This document shows, one piece after another, positions 7,257-16,014 of a DNA stretch of 64,000 nucleotides. The DNA comes from an uncultured Methanobrevibacter sp. (lineage in GTDB: Archaea; Methanobacteriota; Methanobacteria; Methanobacteriales; Methanobacteriaceae). The notes beneath the pieces are model-generated. The model was given only the letters and a program-made list of their open reading frames with translations. It was not told the origin of the DNA and did no database searches. A program made the translations under genes and the position numbers. How positions within the stretch are numbered: position 1 is the stretch's first letter; each line of letters opens with the position of its first letter. The stretch is taken from NCBI RefSeq assembly GCF_946408925.1, contig NZ_CAMJUE010000005.1, forward strand, positions 1-64,000, in the 5' to 3' direction.

Positions 7257-8260
7257 TCTGAATAACCTCTCTTAAGTAAGTATAAAAATATTGGAACTCC
7301 AATTATTGCCGTAAGTATTCCTATTGGGATTTCAATGGCTATCACTGCACGTGAAATGTTGTCAATTAGCAAGAGGAAACTTGCACCCAGACTGAGTGAT
7401 GCCGGAAGCAATACCCTGTTGTCAGGCCCCACTATCATACGGGACATGTGCGGTATGATTAATCCAATCCAGCCGACAATACCGCTTATAGATACTGCGG
7501 CAGATGTAAGTAGTGTGCATCCTGCAATTATCAGCAGTCTTATTCTTGAGGGATTTAAGCCTAGGGACTGTGCCTCCTCATCGCCCATGGCAAGCAGGTT
7601 CATGTGCCATCTTAAAACGAGCAGTATGATAAGTCCAATTATTACAGGTATTGCTATCATCAACAGTTTATCCATATTGATTGATGCAAGTGAGCCCATA
7701 AGCCAGTAGACGATTTCAGGGAGTTTATCATCAGGATCTGCAATAAATTTGATTGCAGATATCAGCGAATTGAAGAATGCTGATATTGCAACTCCTGAAA
7801 GCACCAGCACAAGTATTCCTCCGGCCTTGTATGATTTTGATATGAGATAGGTTGCGGAAACTGATATCAAACCGAAGATAAATGCGAAAATCTGTGTTAT
7901 TATATTGGCTCCGCTTAAAAGTATTCCAAGAGCTGCACCGAATCCTGCACCGTTTGACACTCCCAACAGGTCAGAGGAGACAAGAGGGTTTTTGAATATT
8001 GACTGGAATGCAGCACCGGAAATTGCAAGGCATGCTCCTACAACTATTGCTCCGATGATTCTTGGAAGTCTTATTTCAAAGACTATTGTTGTTACTGTTG
8101 GTGAAACCTCAAGCTGAGGGAATATTGGGGATAAAATCGTATTGATGACATCAATCGGGCTGATCGGATATCTTCCAATGAGAAATGAAGCAAAAAATAT
8201 GATAATTGGAAGAAAGATTAAAAGTACAATGCTTATAATCTCCCGTGTATCCTTATCCAT
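7247..8260 (-). CDS. ABC transporter permease, FecCD/BtuC family
   Basis: This 337-residue integral membrane protein has about ten helices. It carries the FecCD/BtuC landmarks: RLPRIIGAIVVGACLAISGA, the run FKNPLVSSDLLGVSNGAGFGA, and GWIGLIIPHMSRMIVGPDNR before the coupling helix. It sits between the binding protein and the ATPase in one operon. Its length is normal for a one-gene homodimeric permease. The substrate is not decided by sequence; cobalamin, siderophore-iron and molybdate/tungstate transporters all use this fold. The FmdE neighbour favours a metal or metal cofactor. Confidence 0.92.
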   Translation of the reverse strand: MDKDTREIISIVLLIFLPIIIFFASFLIGRYPISPIDVINTILSPIFPQLEVSPTVTTIVFEIRLPRIIGAIVVGACLAISGAAFQSIFKNPLVSSDLLGVSNGAGFGAALGILLSGANIITQIFAFIFGLISVSATYLISKSYKAGGILVLVLSGVAISAFFNSLISAIKFIADPDDKLPEIVYWLMGSLASINMDKLLMIAIPVIIGLIILLVLRWHMNLLAMGDEEAQSLGLNPSRIRLLIIAGCTLLTSAAVSISGIVGWIGLIIPHMSRMIVGPDNRVLLPASLSLGASFLLLIDNISRAVIAIEIPIGILTAIIGVPIFLYLLKRGYSEWS

Positions 8261-8274
8261 TTAAATCCCTTTTT

Positions 8275-9381
8275 TTATAGATTAGATTCCTTTAAGCCTG
8301 AATCGAGAAGAATCTGTTTTGCCTCATCATCACTTAAATCATAGTGATAGAAGTTTGAGTAGAATTCTTTTGTTGCATCAACCATGTTGATGTCCTGGTA
8401 GTCATCCGGATAAATTGCCTTTGCAGTCCATGGCGCTCCGATAATCATGTTTGCTCCAACAGGTCTGTCGAACCATTTGAACGGTGATTGTGGAGACAGA
8501 TAGACTTCCTTGTTTTTGACCGCATCAAGCTTGTTCCAGTTCGGATTATCATAAACGCTTGCATAGAATTCCGGATCGTTAGTGATTATTACATCAGGAT
8601 TCCAGCTTATCACCTGTTCGATTGACACCTGCACGCCGCTGGTTGTGTTTCCCTGAGCAACTGAATCTGCAACGTTCACTCCACCTACAAGGTCGATAAG
8701 CTGACCGTGTGTGGAATGTGAAGGATTGGTTTGAAGTCCGTCATCTCCCTGAGCATAGTAGACTGTCTTTTTATTGCTATCTGTTAATTTGGATGACTTG
8801 TCCTTGATTATCTTCAGGTATCTATCATTGAAGTCATTGAGCTCTTTTGCCTTGTCCTGTGCTCCCACAACCTCTCCCATGAATGTTATTGACTCTCCAA
8901 TCTTTTCAACGCTGGTTGTGTCCTTGACTGCAATTACAGGTATTGATCCGAATTTATCCTGATGTTCCTTGACTGTTGATGCGTCACCGTCACCGCCCTC
9001 ATCAATTGATTCTATTACAATGTCCGGTTCTGATGCGATGAATTCCTCATAGCTTCCGTCCTGTGTACCGTACCATCCGCCTACAACCGGCAGGTTCTGG
9101 TATTGACTTGGAACATATTTCATCTCATCATCTGTCCACTGGAAGTTGACGGCTTTAAGCTTGTCCGGTGCAATCATATACAATACGGTAGTCATTGGAG
9201 GGCTGGTGGCCACCACATTGCTGACAGATGCTGGGATTTCAACATCCCGGCCAATCATGTCTGTGACATTTTTTGATCCCACAGTTTCTACAGTCGAAGG
9301 TGTTAAAAACAGGTGTGTAGCAACTCCCGCTACAACCAAAACAACTAATAGTAAGATTATAACTTTAATTTTCTTTTCCAT
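8275..9381 (-). CDS. ABC transporter substrate-binding protein, BtuF/FecB type
   Basis: The protein is 368 residues, with an N-terminal hydrophobic helix (VIILLLVVLVVAGVATHLF) that anchors it outside the cell. The mature part starts TDMIGRDVEIPASVSNVVA, the typical entry of metal-chelate binding proteins, and continues with the two-lobed pattern including VIIESIDEG-like and WNPDVIITNDPEFY segments. No lipobox cysteine is present, as is usual in many archaea. GGGG lies 9 bases before the start. As first gene of the operon it probably defines the substrate, which I cannot name. Confidence 0.88.
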   Translation of the reverse strand: MEKKIKVIILLLVVLVVAGVATHLFLTPSTVETVGSKNVTDMIGRDVEIPASVSNVVATSPPMTTVLYMIAPDKLKAVNFQWTDDEMKYVPSQYQNLPVVGGWYGTQDGSYEEFIASEPDIVIESIDEGGDGDASTVKEHQDKFGSIPVIAVKDTTSVEKIGESITFMGEVVGAQDKAKELNDFNDRYLKIIKDKSSKLTDSNKKTVYYAQGDDGLQTNPSHSTHGQLIDLVGGVNVADSVAQGNTTSGVQVSIEQVISWNPDVIITNDPEFYASVYDNPNWNKLDAVKNKEVYLSPQSPFKWFDRPVGANMIIGAPWTAKAIYPDDYQDINMVDATKEFYSNFYHYDLSDDEAKQILLDSGLKESNL

Positions 9382-9588
9382 TTATATAAACCCCAATGTA
9401 ATTTATCGATAAGAATATATATTCATGAAGTTATTAAATAAGTTTTCTAAAAATTCATAAAATTAATGCAAAATAATTAATCCAAGAATATATTAATAAA
9501 AAAATAATGAAAAACAGATTAAATTAAATTAAAACAAGTATAAAACAAGATTTAAAGAAAATATAAATTATTATCGTTGTAATGAAGT

Positions 9589-10779
9589 TTACAATAACTT
9601 TTTCATGGAATCTTCAAACTTATCAGTAATGACTTCCCAATCGTTTGATTTGACATATTCACGGGCATTTTGGGCAATCCCATCATACAGATTGTTTTCA
9701 AGAATTTCACTGACCTTATCCAAAACCTCAGAGGCCTCCTGAATGTATTCTATTCCATGACCGTATCCGAATTCCTTTGAAAGGCCCGGCAGTTCGGTTG
9801 CGATTACAACCTTTTTCATAGCCAGATATTCGTAAATCTTTATCGGCACTATATCCTGCATTATCGGCTCGTCAATGTGTGCAGGCAATAGGCAAAAGTC
9901 GGCAGAGGCCAGAAATTCAGGAATCTTTTCAAATGGCTGCTTTCCAGTTAAAATCAACTGGTCTGCCATGTCATAATCGTCACGGATTTCACACATCTCA
10001 TCATATGCGTCTCCGTCACCGACAACAAGTATCTTATAGTTTGGATACTTATCCTTAGCCTTACCAAGTGCCCGTGCAAGCTCCTTCATTCCTGCAAACT
10101 CATATATCCAACCCATAAAGAAAAGGACAATGTCATCACTAGCTATGCCATATTCCTCACGTATTCGTGAGTCATCCAAATCAGGATCATAGCTTGAAAG
10201 GTCTATTCCGGCATCAATCAGTATTGTTGAGTTTTCCTTAGCGCCAACGGAATATGCGAATTCCGACAGTTTCTTGTTTATTGTAATGACAAGATCGGCA
10301 TTTCTGATGGTTTTTTCAGTGAAAAACTGTCCAAGCTTCTGGAATGCCTTTTCAGGAATCAGTGCATATATGACATCAATGAAGTAGTATACGAATGGAA
10401 TGCCATGCTTTTTAGCGAGTCTTGATGCATTGTATGAGTTCAATATCCCCAATGCGAGAATAACGTCAGGTTTAAACTCTTCAATCTGATGCTCTATTTC
10501 AAGTTTGTGAGTAAAGAAAAGTGTTGCATAGTTAAGGCCCTTGATTTTGATGAATTCCGGTCTTATGACTTGGATGTGAGTGTTTTCCTTGATTTTACTT
10601 ACATTCTCATAGACTTCCTTGTGGTATATCAGGCCGGTGTCATCATCGCTTGGCCAGTCGATGGGATAGTCAATGACCTTTATCTGGTGGCCACGCTCGG
10701 CCATTCTCTCCATCAGGTGATGCTGCTGGTGAGGGTTTCTCTCCAACCAGTCGGATTCCTGAACAACTAAAATTTTCAC
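9589..10779 (-). CDS. GT4-like glycosyltransferase
   Basis: This 396-residue protein has the GT-B fold pattern. The N-terminal domain begins MKILVVQESDWLERNPHQQH and contains IKENTHIQVIRPEFIK and PDVILALGILNSYNAS. The C-terminal domain has the nucleotide-sugar motif DIVLFFMGWIYEFAGMKEL, KILVVGDGDAYDEM and the E-x7-E region IVPIKIYEYLAMKKVVIAT. No membrane helix is seen, so it is probably cytoplasmic or peripheral. The acceptor could be a lipid, glycoprotein or wall sugar. It is divergent from the DUF3795 gene and stands apart from the transporter operon. Confidence 0.85.
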   Translation of the reverse strand: MKILVVQESDWLERNPHQQHHLMERMAERGHQIKVIDYPIDWPSDDDTGLIYHKEVYENVSKIKENTHIQVIRPEFIKIKGLNYATLFFTHKLEIEHQIEEFKPDVILALGILNSYNASRLAKKHGIPFVYYFIDVIYALIPEKAFQKLGQFFTEKTIRNADLVITINKKLSEFAYSVGAKENSTILIDAGIDLSSYDPDLDDSRIREEYGIASDDIVLFFMGWIYEFAGMKELARALGKAKDKYPNYKILVVGDGDAYDEMCEIRDDYDMADQLILTGKQPFEKIPEFLASADFCLLPAHIDEPIMQDIVPIKIYEYLAMKKVVIATELPGLSKEFGYGHGIEYIQEASEVLDKVSEILENNLYDGIAQNAREYVKSNDWEVITDKFEDSMKKLL

Positions 10780-10836
10780 AAATGCTTATTTGCATTTAAA
10801 TAAATATATAAGTTTCTTTTAATAGAATAATTAATT

Positions 10837-11238
10837 ATGAAAATGCCTAATGAACTGGATTCAAAATTATTGGCTCCCTGCGGGATTAATTGTATCAGTT
10901 GTGAGAAATTTCAAAATCCATGTGCCGGTTGTTTAATCAGCGATGATGGCAAGAGCAAGGCGAGTCTGAAATGCAAGATCAAGGCCTGTTTTGACAAGAA
11001 GAACTTCAGCTACTGCGGACGATGCAGCGAGTTTCCATGCCCCTTGATGAAAAAGCACTCCAAAAAGTATGTTAAAAGGCATGGTTTAAATACATTAGAT
11101 AGTGCAAAAAGAATCAAGACAATGGGAATCGGCAGAATGATGGCGGAAGACCGCAAGAAGTGGCTGTGTCCTGAATGTGATGGGGTTGTGAAATTCCAAA
11201 CCGGAAAGTGTTCGGAGTGCGGATTTCAAATCGAATAA
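10837..11238 (+). CDS. cysteine-rich DUF3795-type protein
   Basis: This 133-residue protein carries many paired cysteines. LLAPCGINCISCEKFQNPCAG opens the DUF3795 pattern, then CKIKACFDKKNFSYCGRCSEFPC follows, and a C-terminal zinc ribbon CPEC..CSECG (residues about 112-130). It is likely to bind zinc or an iron-sulfur cluster. No ribosome site is obvious ahead of the ATG, so it may be leaderless. The family's function is not known to me; small redox, metal-sensing or regulatory roles are possible. Confidence 0.75.
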   Translation: MKMPNELDSKLLAPCGINCISCEKFQNPCAGCLISDDGKSKASLKCKIKACFDKKNFSYCGRCSEFPCPLMKKHSKKYVKRHGLNTLDSAKRIKTMGIGRMMAEDRKKWLCPECDGVVKFQTGKCSECGFQIE

Positions 11239-11341
11239 ATGAAATATATAATTGATTTAACAGACAGTTCCAATAATAACATTCAAGATTATAAAGGATA
11301 AATCTTATTAAATTGAATCTAATTTAAAAATAGTAAAAAAT

Positions 11342-11413
11342 GATGTATGTGACATACATCAATTTATTTTTTAATAATATTTTTGCCGTTTAGATGATGC
11401 ATTAGACATCATC
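11342..11413. terminator. two hairpins between convergent genes
   Basis: GATGTATGT-G-ACATACATC (11342-11360) is a perfect 9-bp hairpin. Read on the minus strand it is followed by ATTTTTTACTATTTTT, so it probably ends the big adhesin gene. On the plus strand it is followed by a T-rich run and may also end the DUF3795 transcript. A second hairpin, GATGATG-7-CATCATC (11393-11413), lies closer to the adhesin stop. Confidence 0.6.
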
Positions 11414-11433
11414 CCCATGAAATTTGCTGGCAT

Positions 11434-14400
11434 TCAAGCCGGAATTTCTGAATCTGGAACACTGTATCCATAGGTCACTTTGAATGTTCTGGTAGTGGAG
11501 TTAATCAATGATCCGATTGAAATATCAATCTTATTGTTTTGTGGTTGATAATCACTTGAATTGAATGCAAATGTGCCCACACCAGCAACAACATTGAAAT
11601 TGACTTCAACTGCATCATTCAATGTCGCATACATGTCAAATACTGGAAGAATTGAATCAAACACTCCATTTTTATAAAACATTATACTGTAATTGCCCGG
11701 ACTGTTGCAGGTCATGTTGAATTCGATGTTTGTAGTATTAATTCTCGGACACATTGTTCCATAACCTACAACACCACTATCATTGTCCCAGGTAACCAAA
11801 TTATTTGTTCCATACCAGTTAGCTTCCAATTGAAGTTTTTTACTAGGGTCAGTTAACCCACCTCCATAAATACCAAATGGATTTGCACTCATCTCTCCAA
11901 GAATCATCATACTTGGACCCCTTGCATTTCTATATATTGCATTGTCAGTTACATGAGGTTTTAGAGCATTTTGTGCAAGATCATAACCTGCATTGAATCT
12001 TATTCCTTCAAGCACATTATCTGTTATTGTATTTTGGGTGATGACGATACCTGTTGAGTAGTTTGCATCAAGGGAGATTCCCAAATGATTTGCATAAATA
12101 TGGTTATGATTAATGGTGACATTTACGGCAGAATTATTCAAGAATATCCCATATCCACTTGGGCCTTCGGGAACTGTCATTATATACCACCCTGTTTGAT
12201 TGAATATGGTATTGTTGGCAATTTCAGTGTTTGCAACACCAAAACCATATTTTATACCATAGTTATTCTCTTTTAAAGTGTTATTGCCAATTACAATGTT
12301 TGAAGATTCCTGTGCGAATATTGCACTTTCAAATGATTTAACATTGTTTTTAGACAATTTAACATTAGCTGCTTTTGTAACTGAAATGCCATATCCCGGC
12401 ATGTTAACGGTTCCTGCAGCATATTGAGCAAGTTTAGATGAATCTAAAACATTTGAAATGATATTGTTTTCAATATTCACATTATTTGCGGAATCTATGA
12501 CAATTGCATCACCAGAGTTTCCCCTGATTGAAAATCCAGTGATATTCACATTATCCCCAGTAATGCGAAATACTGGACCCTTAGCTTTGGCAATCAAATC
12601 AGTTGCATTTGAAGAATAGATATTTAAAGCTTTATTTATATTCAATGAAATATCTGAATATCTGTCACCTAAAAACTCAATATCAGAGCCGTTTGAAGCA
12701 TGATTTAATATATTTTGAATTTCCTCATTTGGCAAATTATCATCCACAAATACAGTGCCCAATTTAGTTGAGACTGTAATTTTATTAGTGCTGGAAGTCT
12801 CCTTGTACTGATCATTGCCTGTGAATCTAACAATTACATCATAGGTTCCCTCTGTCAAACCATCAAGACCTATAATAGCATTGCCTTGTGAATCAGTGGT
12901 TTTTGTATAAGTTGAACCATTCACATCAAATACAATGCTTTTACTTGCAAGTGAATTGCCTGATGTGTCTTTTAAAGTAACCTGATAATTTTTTTGAGCA
13001 TCACGAGCAAATGTTTTATCATAGCTAGTTATTTGAGTTGGTAATTTAGAAACAATTATTTTACCAGTTGCCTTTGAAGCCTTATATGTTCCAGTTCCCT
13101 TATAGTTTACATCAACATTATAAGTATTTTCAGTTGCAAAATTAACACCCACACTAGCATGACCTTTGCTATCAGTTGTTTTAGTGAAAGTTTTGCCATT
13201 AACCTTAATTGTTAATTTTTGTTTAGACAAGGCTTTGTTTCCTACTTTTAAAGTAACAGTATAAGTTTTTGACTCCTTAGGAAGTAATGAAACAGAGGGA
13301 GCAGTGATTTTAGTGGCTGTTTTAGCCACAATAATTTTACCATTGGATGATGCTTTTTTATAAATTTTACTTCCTTTATAAGTTGCCTTTACCTTGTAGA
13401 TTTTTAATTTGGAAAATTTAACTTTAATCTTAATTTGGCCTTTGGAATTGGTCTTTTTAGTGTATTTTTTACCATTGATTTTGACAACCACTTTTTGTTT
13501 AGATATTCCCTTTGCATTCTCATCCTTTAAACTGACAGTATAATATTTAGCGGTTTTTGGAGGAATTACAAGATTAGGAGTTGACAATTTAGCTTTTTTG
13601 GAGGAATACTTGACAATTATCTTATTTGTTTTGATAACTGCATTGTATTTGTTGTTTCCTTTGTATGAAATAATAACCTTATAGGTTTTCTTGTTTTTGT
13701 TGAATTTGAGCTTGACTTTAGCAACACCTTTTGAGTCAGTGATTTTAGTATAGGTTTTACCGTTGACCTTAATTGTTACTTTTTGATTTGCCAATGCATT
13801 GCCTGAAGCATCTTTTAAAGTAACTGAGTAATATTCAGCCATTTTTGGAACCATGTTCAAGTTTGAAGATACGATTTTTGTAGCTGTTTTTTTAACGACA
13901 ACCCTTGCTTTTGAATAAGATCCATAATAGTCAATATCCCCATCTCCAGCATAACTTACTGTGATTGTGTAAGTTCCTTCCTTTGCCTCATCAATAACAA
14001 TTTGAGCTTTACCATTATCATCTGTTAGAATATTGTAATTTTTAGAGTTAATGTTGAAAGTTAGTGCTTCACTCTTGAGAGGATTTCCTGATGCATCAGT
14101 TAAAGTTGCAATAAATACATGATTTGAATTGGGATAAGTATTTACGTCTGAAACTGCAATTGTTGTGTTTGATGGAATTCCAGGGATATTTTCATCACTG
14201 ACAGATAATGTTTTAGAAACTTTGTCGTCGAAATTGCTACCTGGTGTTGGAAATACTGCAGTTATGACGTTTCCGGTTTTTGAAAATTCATCAGCATAAA
14301 ATCTGACTGTTGCAGTACCGTTTTTCATCATGACTGTTTTATAAACATCCCCTTCTTGTGGAGCAGCAGTCTTGCCAACCTTATTAATGTAGAATGTGAC

Positions 14401-15846
14401 AGGAACTGAACTGATATCTTTAGCGACATTTCCGTTTGCATCAACAATTGAAATAGAATATATTCCCTTTTTAACCTGTGTTATTTCACTTAATTCCAAT
14501 TCCAAACTTGGTTCTGCACTGGACCATATTTTTTTAGGTGCAGAATAGATATTCGGACAAAACACATATTCATTTATTTCAAAGACATGCCCTAAAAACA
14601 TTATCCCCTGATGACCGTAATAATCACCGCCACTTCCAACATAAGAATAAATGTCTTTATCTGCATCATAGGAATAATCCCCACTTCCCGGGCGATATTC
14701 GTATACCTGTGTCCAGACTGGACGGTCCACATCTCCTGAGCCGAAACCTCCATAATTAACCATATAATTATTTGTGATCATTTGTAATTTCGGACCTTTT
14801 GTTGCAAATGCACTGTTTTGAACATGGAAATCATTGAAAATTTCCCATTTGAGATTCTGATTAAAGAAATTGCCTTTAATTTCAACCAATGTAATCTCAT
14901 AATCAATATAAACACCATTGTTCTTGTTAAATGAAATGTAATTGCTCAAAATATAGACATTATTTGCTGAAGTGATGTTGATTCCATTACCATTTTCAGT
15001 CAGATTATTATATTTTACTGTTAATTCACTGCCTTTTCCTGAAAATGAGATTCCTGCAATTTTATTTTTAGAAATATCATTTGAATCGATTGATGTTTTA
15101 GTAACATCAATCATGTTTATTCCATAATTACAGTTATATGCCTGTGAATTTTTCACAACCAAATTTTCACTGCCCAATGCATTTATTCCGTTTATGGAGT
15201 TATGGACAGTTACATTGTCAATTACAATGCCATTAGTATTTTCCAGCCTGATTGAATCTGCCACATCATTCGTTGCAATGTCACAATCCTTGATTGTAAC
15301 ATCTGATGCACCCTTGACTAGAATTCCATAACCTTCATTTTCAGTAATCCTTAAATCATCATTGATAAATGTGAATCCCTGAATTACAGTTCCACTGGCT
15401 TTTGAAGTTAAATAAAATATCCCCTGATGGTTAGAAGTTGCCTTTGAAGAACAAGGATCAAGTGTTGTACCGACATTACTTATAATAGTTAACTTTTTAT
15501 TTACAACAAAATGACAGTGCACATAACTTCTACCATTAATTATAATGGTATCACCATCACTTGCTCCATCTATTGCCTTTTGAATGGTAGGTGAATTCAT
15601 TTCATTGTGATTTTGCTCAACTTCATCAACTACAATGACATTTGATGATAAAACAACAGAATTATCACATTCACCTAAATTTTCATTAACAGTATTCTCC
15701 TTTAATTGCAATTCATCAGTGCTTTCTAAATTCACATCTGATGAATCTGTAGTTAAATTATTATTCTCATCCACTGCTGAAACAGAACCTAAACACAGCA
15801 ATAACAATATGAATGAAAACATTATAAAAATTTTTTTACTTTTCAT
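11434..15846 (-). CDS. large adhesin-like surface protein (beta-helix and Ig-like repeats)
   Basis: This 1470-residue protein starts with a signal peptide (IFIMFSFILLLLCLGSVSA) and a T/S/N-rich linker. Residues about 90-400 are right-handed parallel beta-helix repeats of the NosD/PbH1 type, such as NTNGIVIDNVTVHNSINGI. Residues about 550-1010 hold about five Ig-like repeats of about 90 residues, each with the pattern TVTLKD..GN.L..Q.VTIKVNGKTYTKTTDSKG. A second beta-helix (about 1060-1400) follows. No C-terminal membrane helix or sortase motif is visible, so attachment may be by wall binding. GGGAG precedes the ATG. Proteins of this kind are the Methanobrevibacter adhesin-like proteins, thought to bind host or microbial partners. 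Confidence 0.85.
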   Translation of the reverse strand: MKSKKIFIMFSFILLLLCLGSVSAVDENNNLTTDSSDVNLESTDELQLKENTVNENLGECDNSVVLSSNVIVVDEVEQNHNEMNSPTIQKAIDGASDGDTIIINGRSYVHCHFVVNKKLTIISNVGTTLDPCSSKATSNHQGIFYLTSKASGTVIQGFTFINDDLRITENEGYGILVKGASDVTIKDCDIATNDVADSIRLENTNGIVIDNVTVHNSINGINALGSENLVVKNSQAYNCNYGINMIDVTKTSIDSNDISKNKIAGISFSGKGSELTVKYNNLTENGNGINITSANNVYILSNYISFNKNNGVYIDYEITLVEIKGNFFNQNLKWEIFNDFHVQNSAFATKGPKLQMITNNYMVNYGGFGSGDVDRPVWTQVYEYRPGSGDYSYDADKDIYSYVGSGGDYYGHQGIMFLGHVFEINEYVFCPNIYSAPKKIWSSAEPSLELELSEITQVKKGIYSISIVDANGNVAKDISSVPVTFYINKVGKTAAPQEGDVYKTVMMKNGTATVRFYADEFSKTGNVITAVFPTPGSNFDDKVSKTLSVSDENIPGIPSNTTIAVSDVNTYPNSNHVFIATLTDASGNPLKSEALTFNINSKNYNILTDDNGKAQIVIDEAKEGTYTITVSYAGDGDIDYYGSYSKARVVVKKTATKIVSSNLNMVPKMAEYYSVTLKDASGNALANQKVTIKVNGKTYTKITDSKGVAKVKLKFNKNKKTYKVIISYKGNNKYNAVIKTNKIIVKYSSKKAKLSTPNLVIPPKTAKYYTVSLKDENAKGISKQKVVVKINGKKYTKKTNSKGQIKIKVKFSKLKIYKVKATYKGSKIYKKASSNGKIIVAKTATKITAPSVSLLPKESKTYTVTLKVGNKALSKQKLTIKVNGKTFTKTTDSKGHASVGVNFATENTYNVDVNYKGTGTYKASKATGKIIVSKLPTQITSYDKTFARDAQKNYQVTLKDTSGNSLASKSIVFDVNGSTYTKTTDSQGNAIIGLDGLTEGTYDVIVRFTGNDQYKETSSTNKITVSTKLGTVFVDDNLPNEEIQNILNHASNGSDIEFLGDRYSDISLNINKALNIYSSNATDLIAKAKGPVFRITGDNVNITGFSIRGNSGDAIVIDSANNVNIENNIISNVLDSSKLAQYAAGTVNMPGYGISVTKAANVKLSKNNVKSFESAIFAQESSNIVIGNNTLKENNYGIKYGFGVANTEIANNTIFNQTGWYIMTVPEGPSGYGIFLNNSAVNVTINHNHIYANHLGISLDANYSTGIVITQNTITDNVLEGIRFNAGYDLAQNALKPHVTDNAIYRNARGPSMMILGEMSANPFGIYGGGLTDPSKKLQLEANWYGTNNLVTWDNDSGVVGYGTMCPRINTTNIEFNMTCNSPGNYSIMFYKNGVFDSILPVFDMYATLNDAVEVNFNVVAGVGTFAFNSSDYQPQNNKIDISIGSLINSTTRTFKVTYGYSVPDSEIPA

Positions 15847-15992
15847 ATTCTCCCACTATTTCAATTAATTATCAATATATAATAATATAACTATCGATAT
15901 ATTTAATATATTTGGTTTAGATTTACAAAAAAAGTTTTATTAATAATTTTTAAATTATTGATTTGAAAGTTATTTCTTAAAGAAAAAAGTTG

Positions 15993-16014
15993 ATGTATGA
16001 AATCAATCATACAT
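15993..16014 (-). terminator. hairpin terminator touching the adhesin stop
   Basis: On the minus strand ATGTATGA-6-TCATACAT is followed by CAACTTTTTTC. The stem reaches the stop codon of the upstream adhesin gene. The stem shares the ATGTATG/CATACAT core with the hairpin at 11342-11360, which follows the other large adhesin. Confidence 0.6.

Noticed and set aside
12800-14100. Repeats in the large adhesin gene as CRISPR or microsatellite arrays
   Set aside because: They are protein-level Ig-like repeats of about 90 residues with diverged DNA, not short identical spaced repeats. No cas genes are present.
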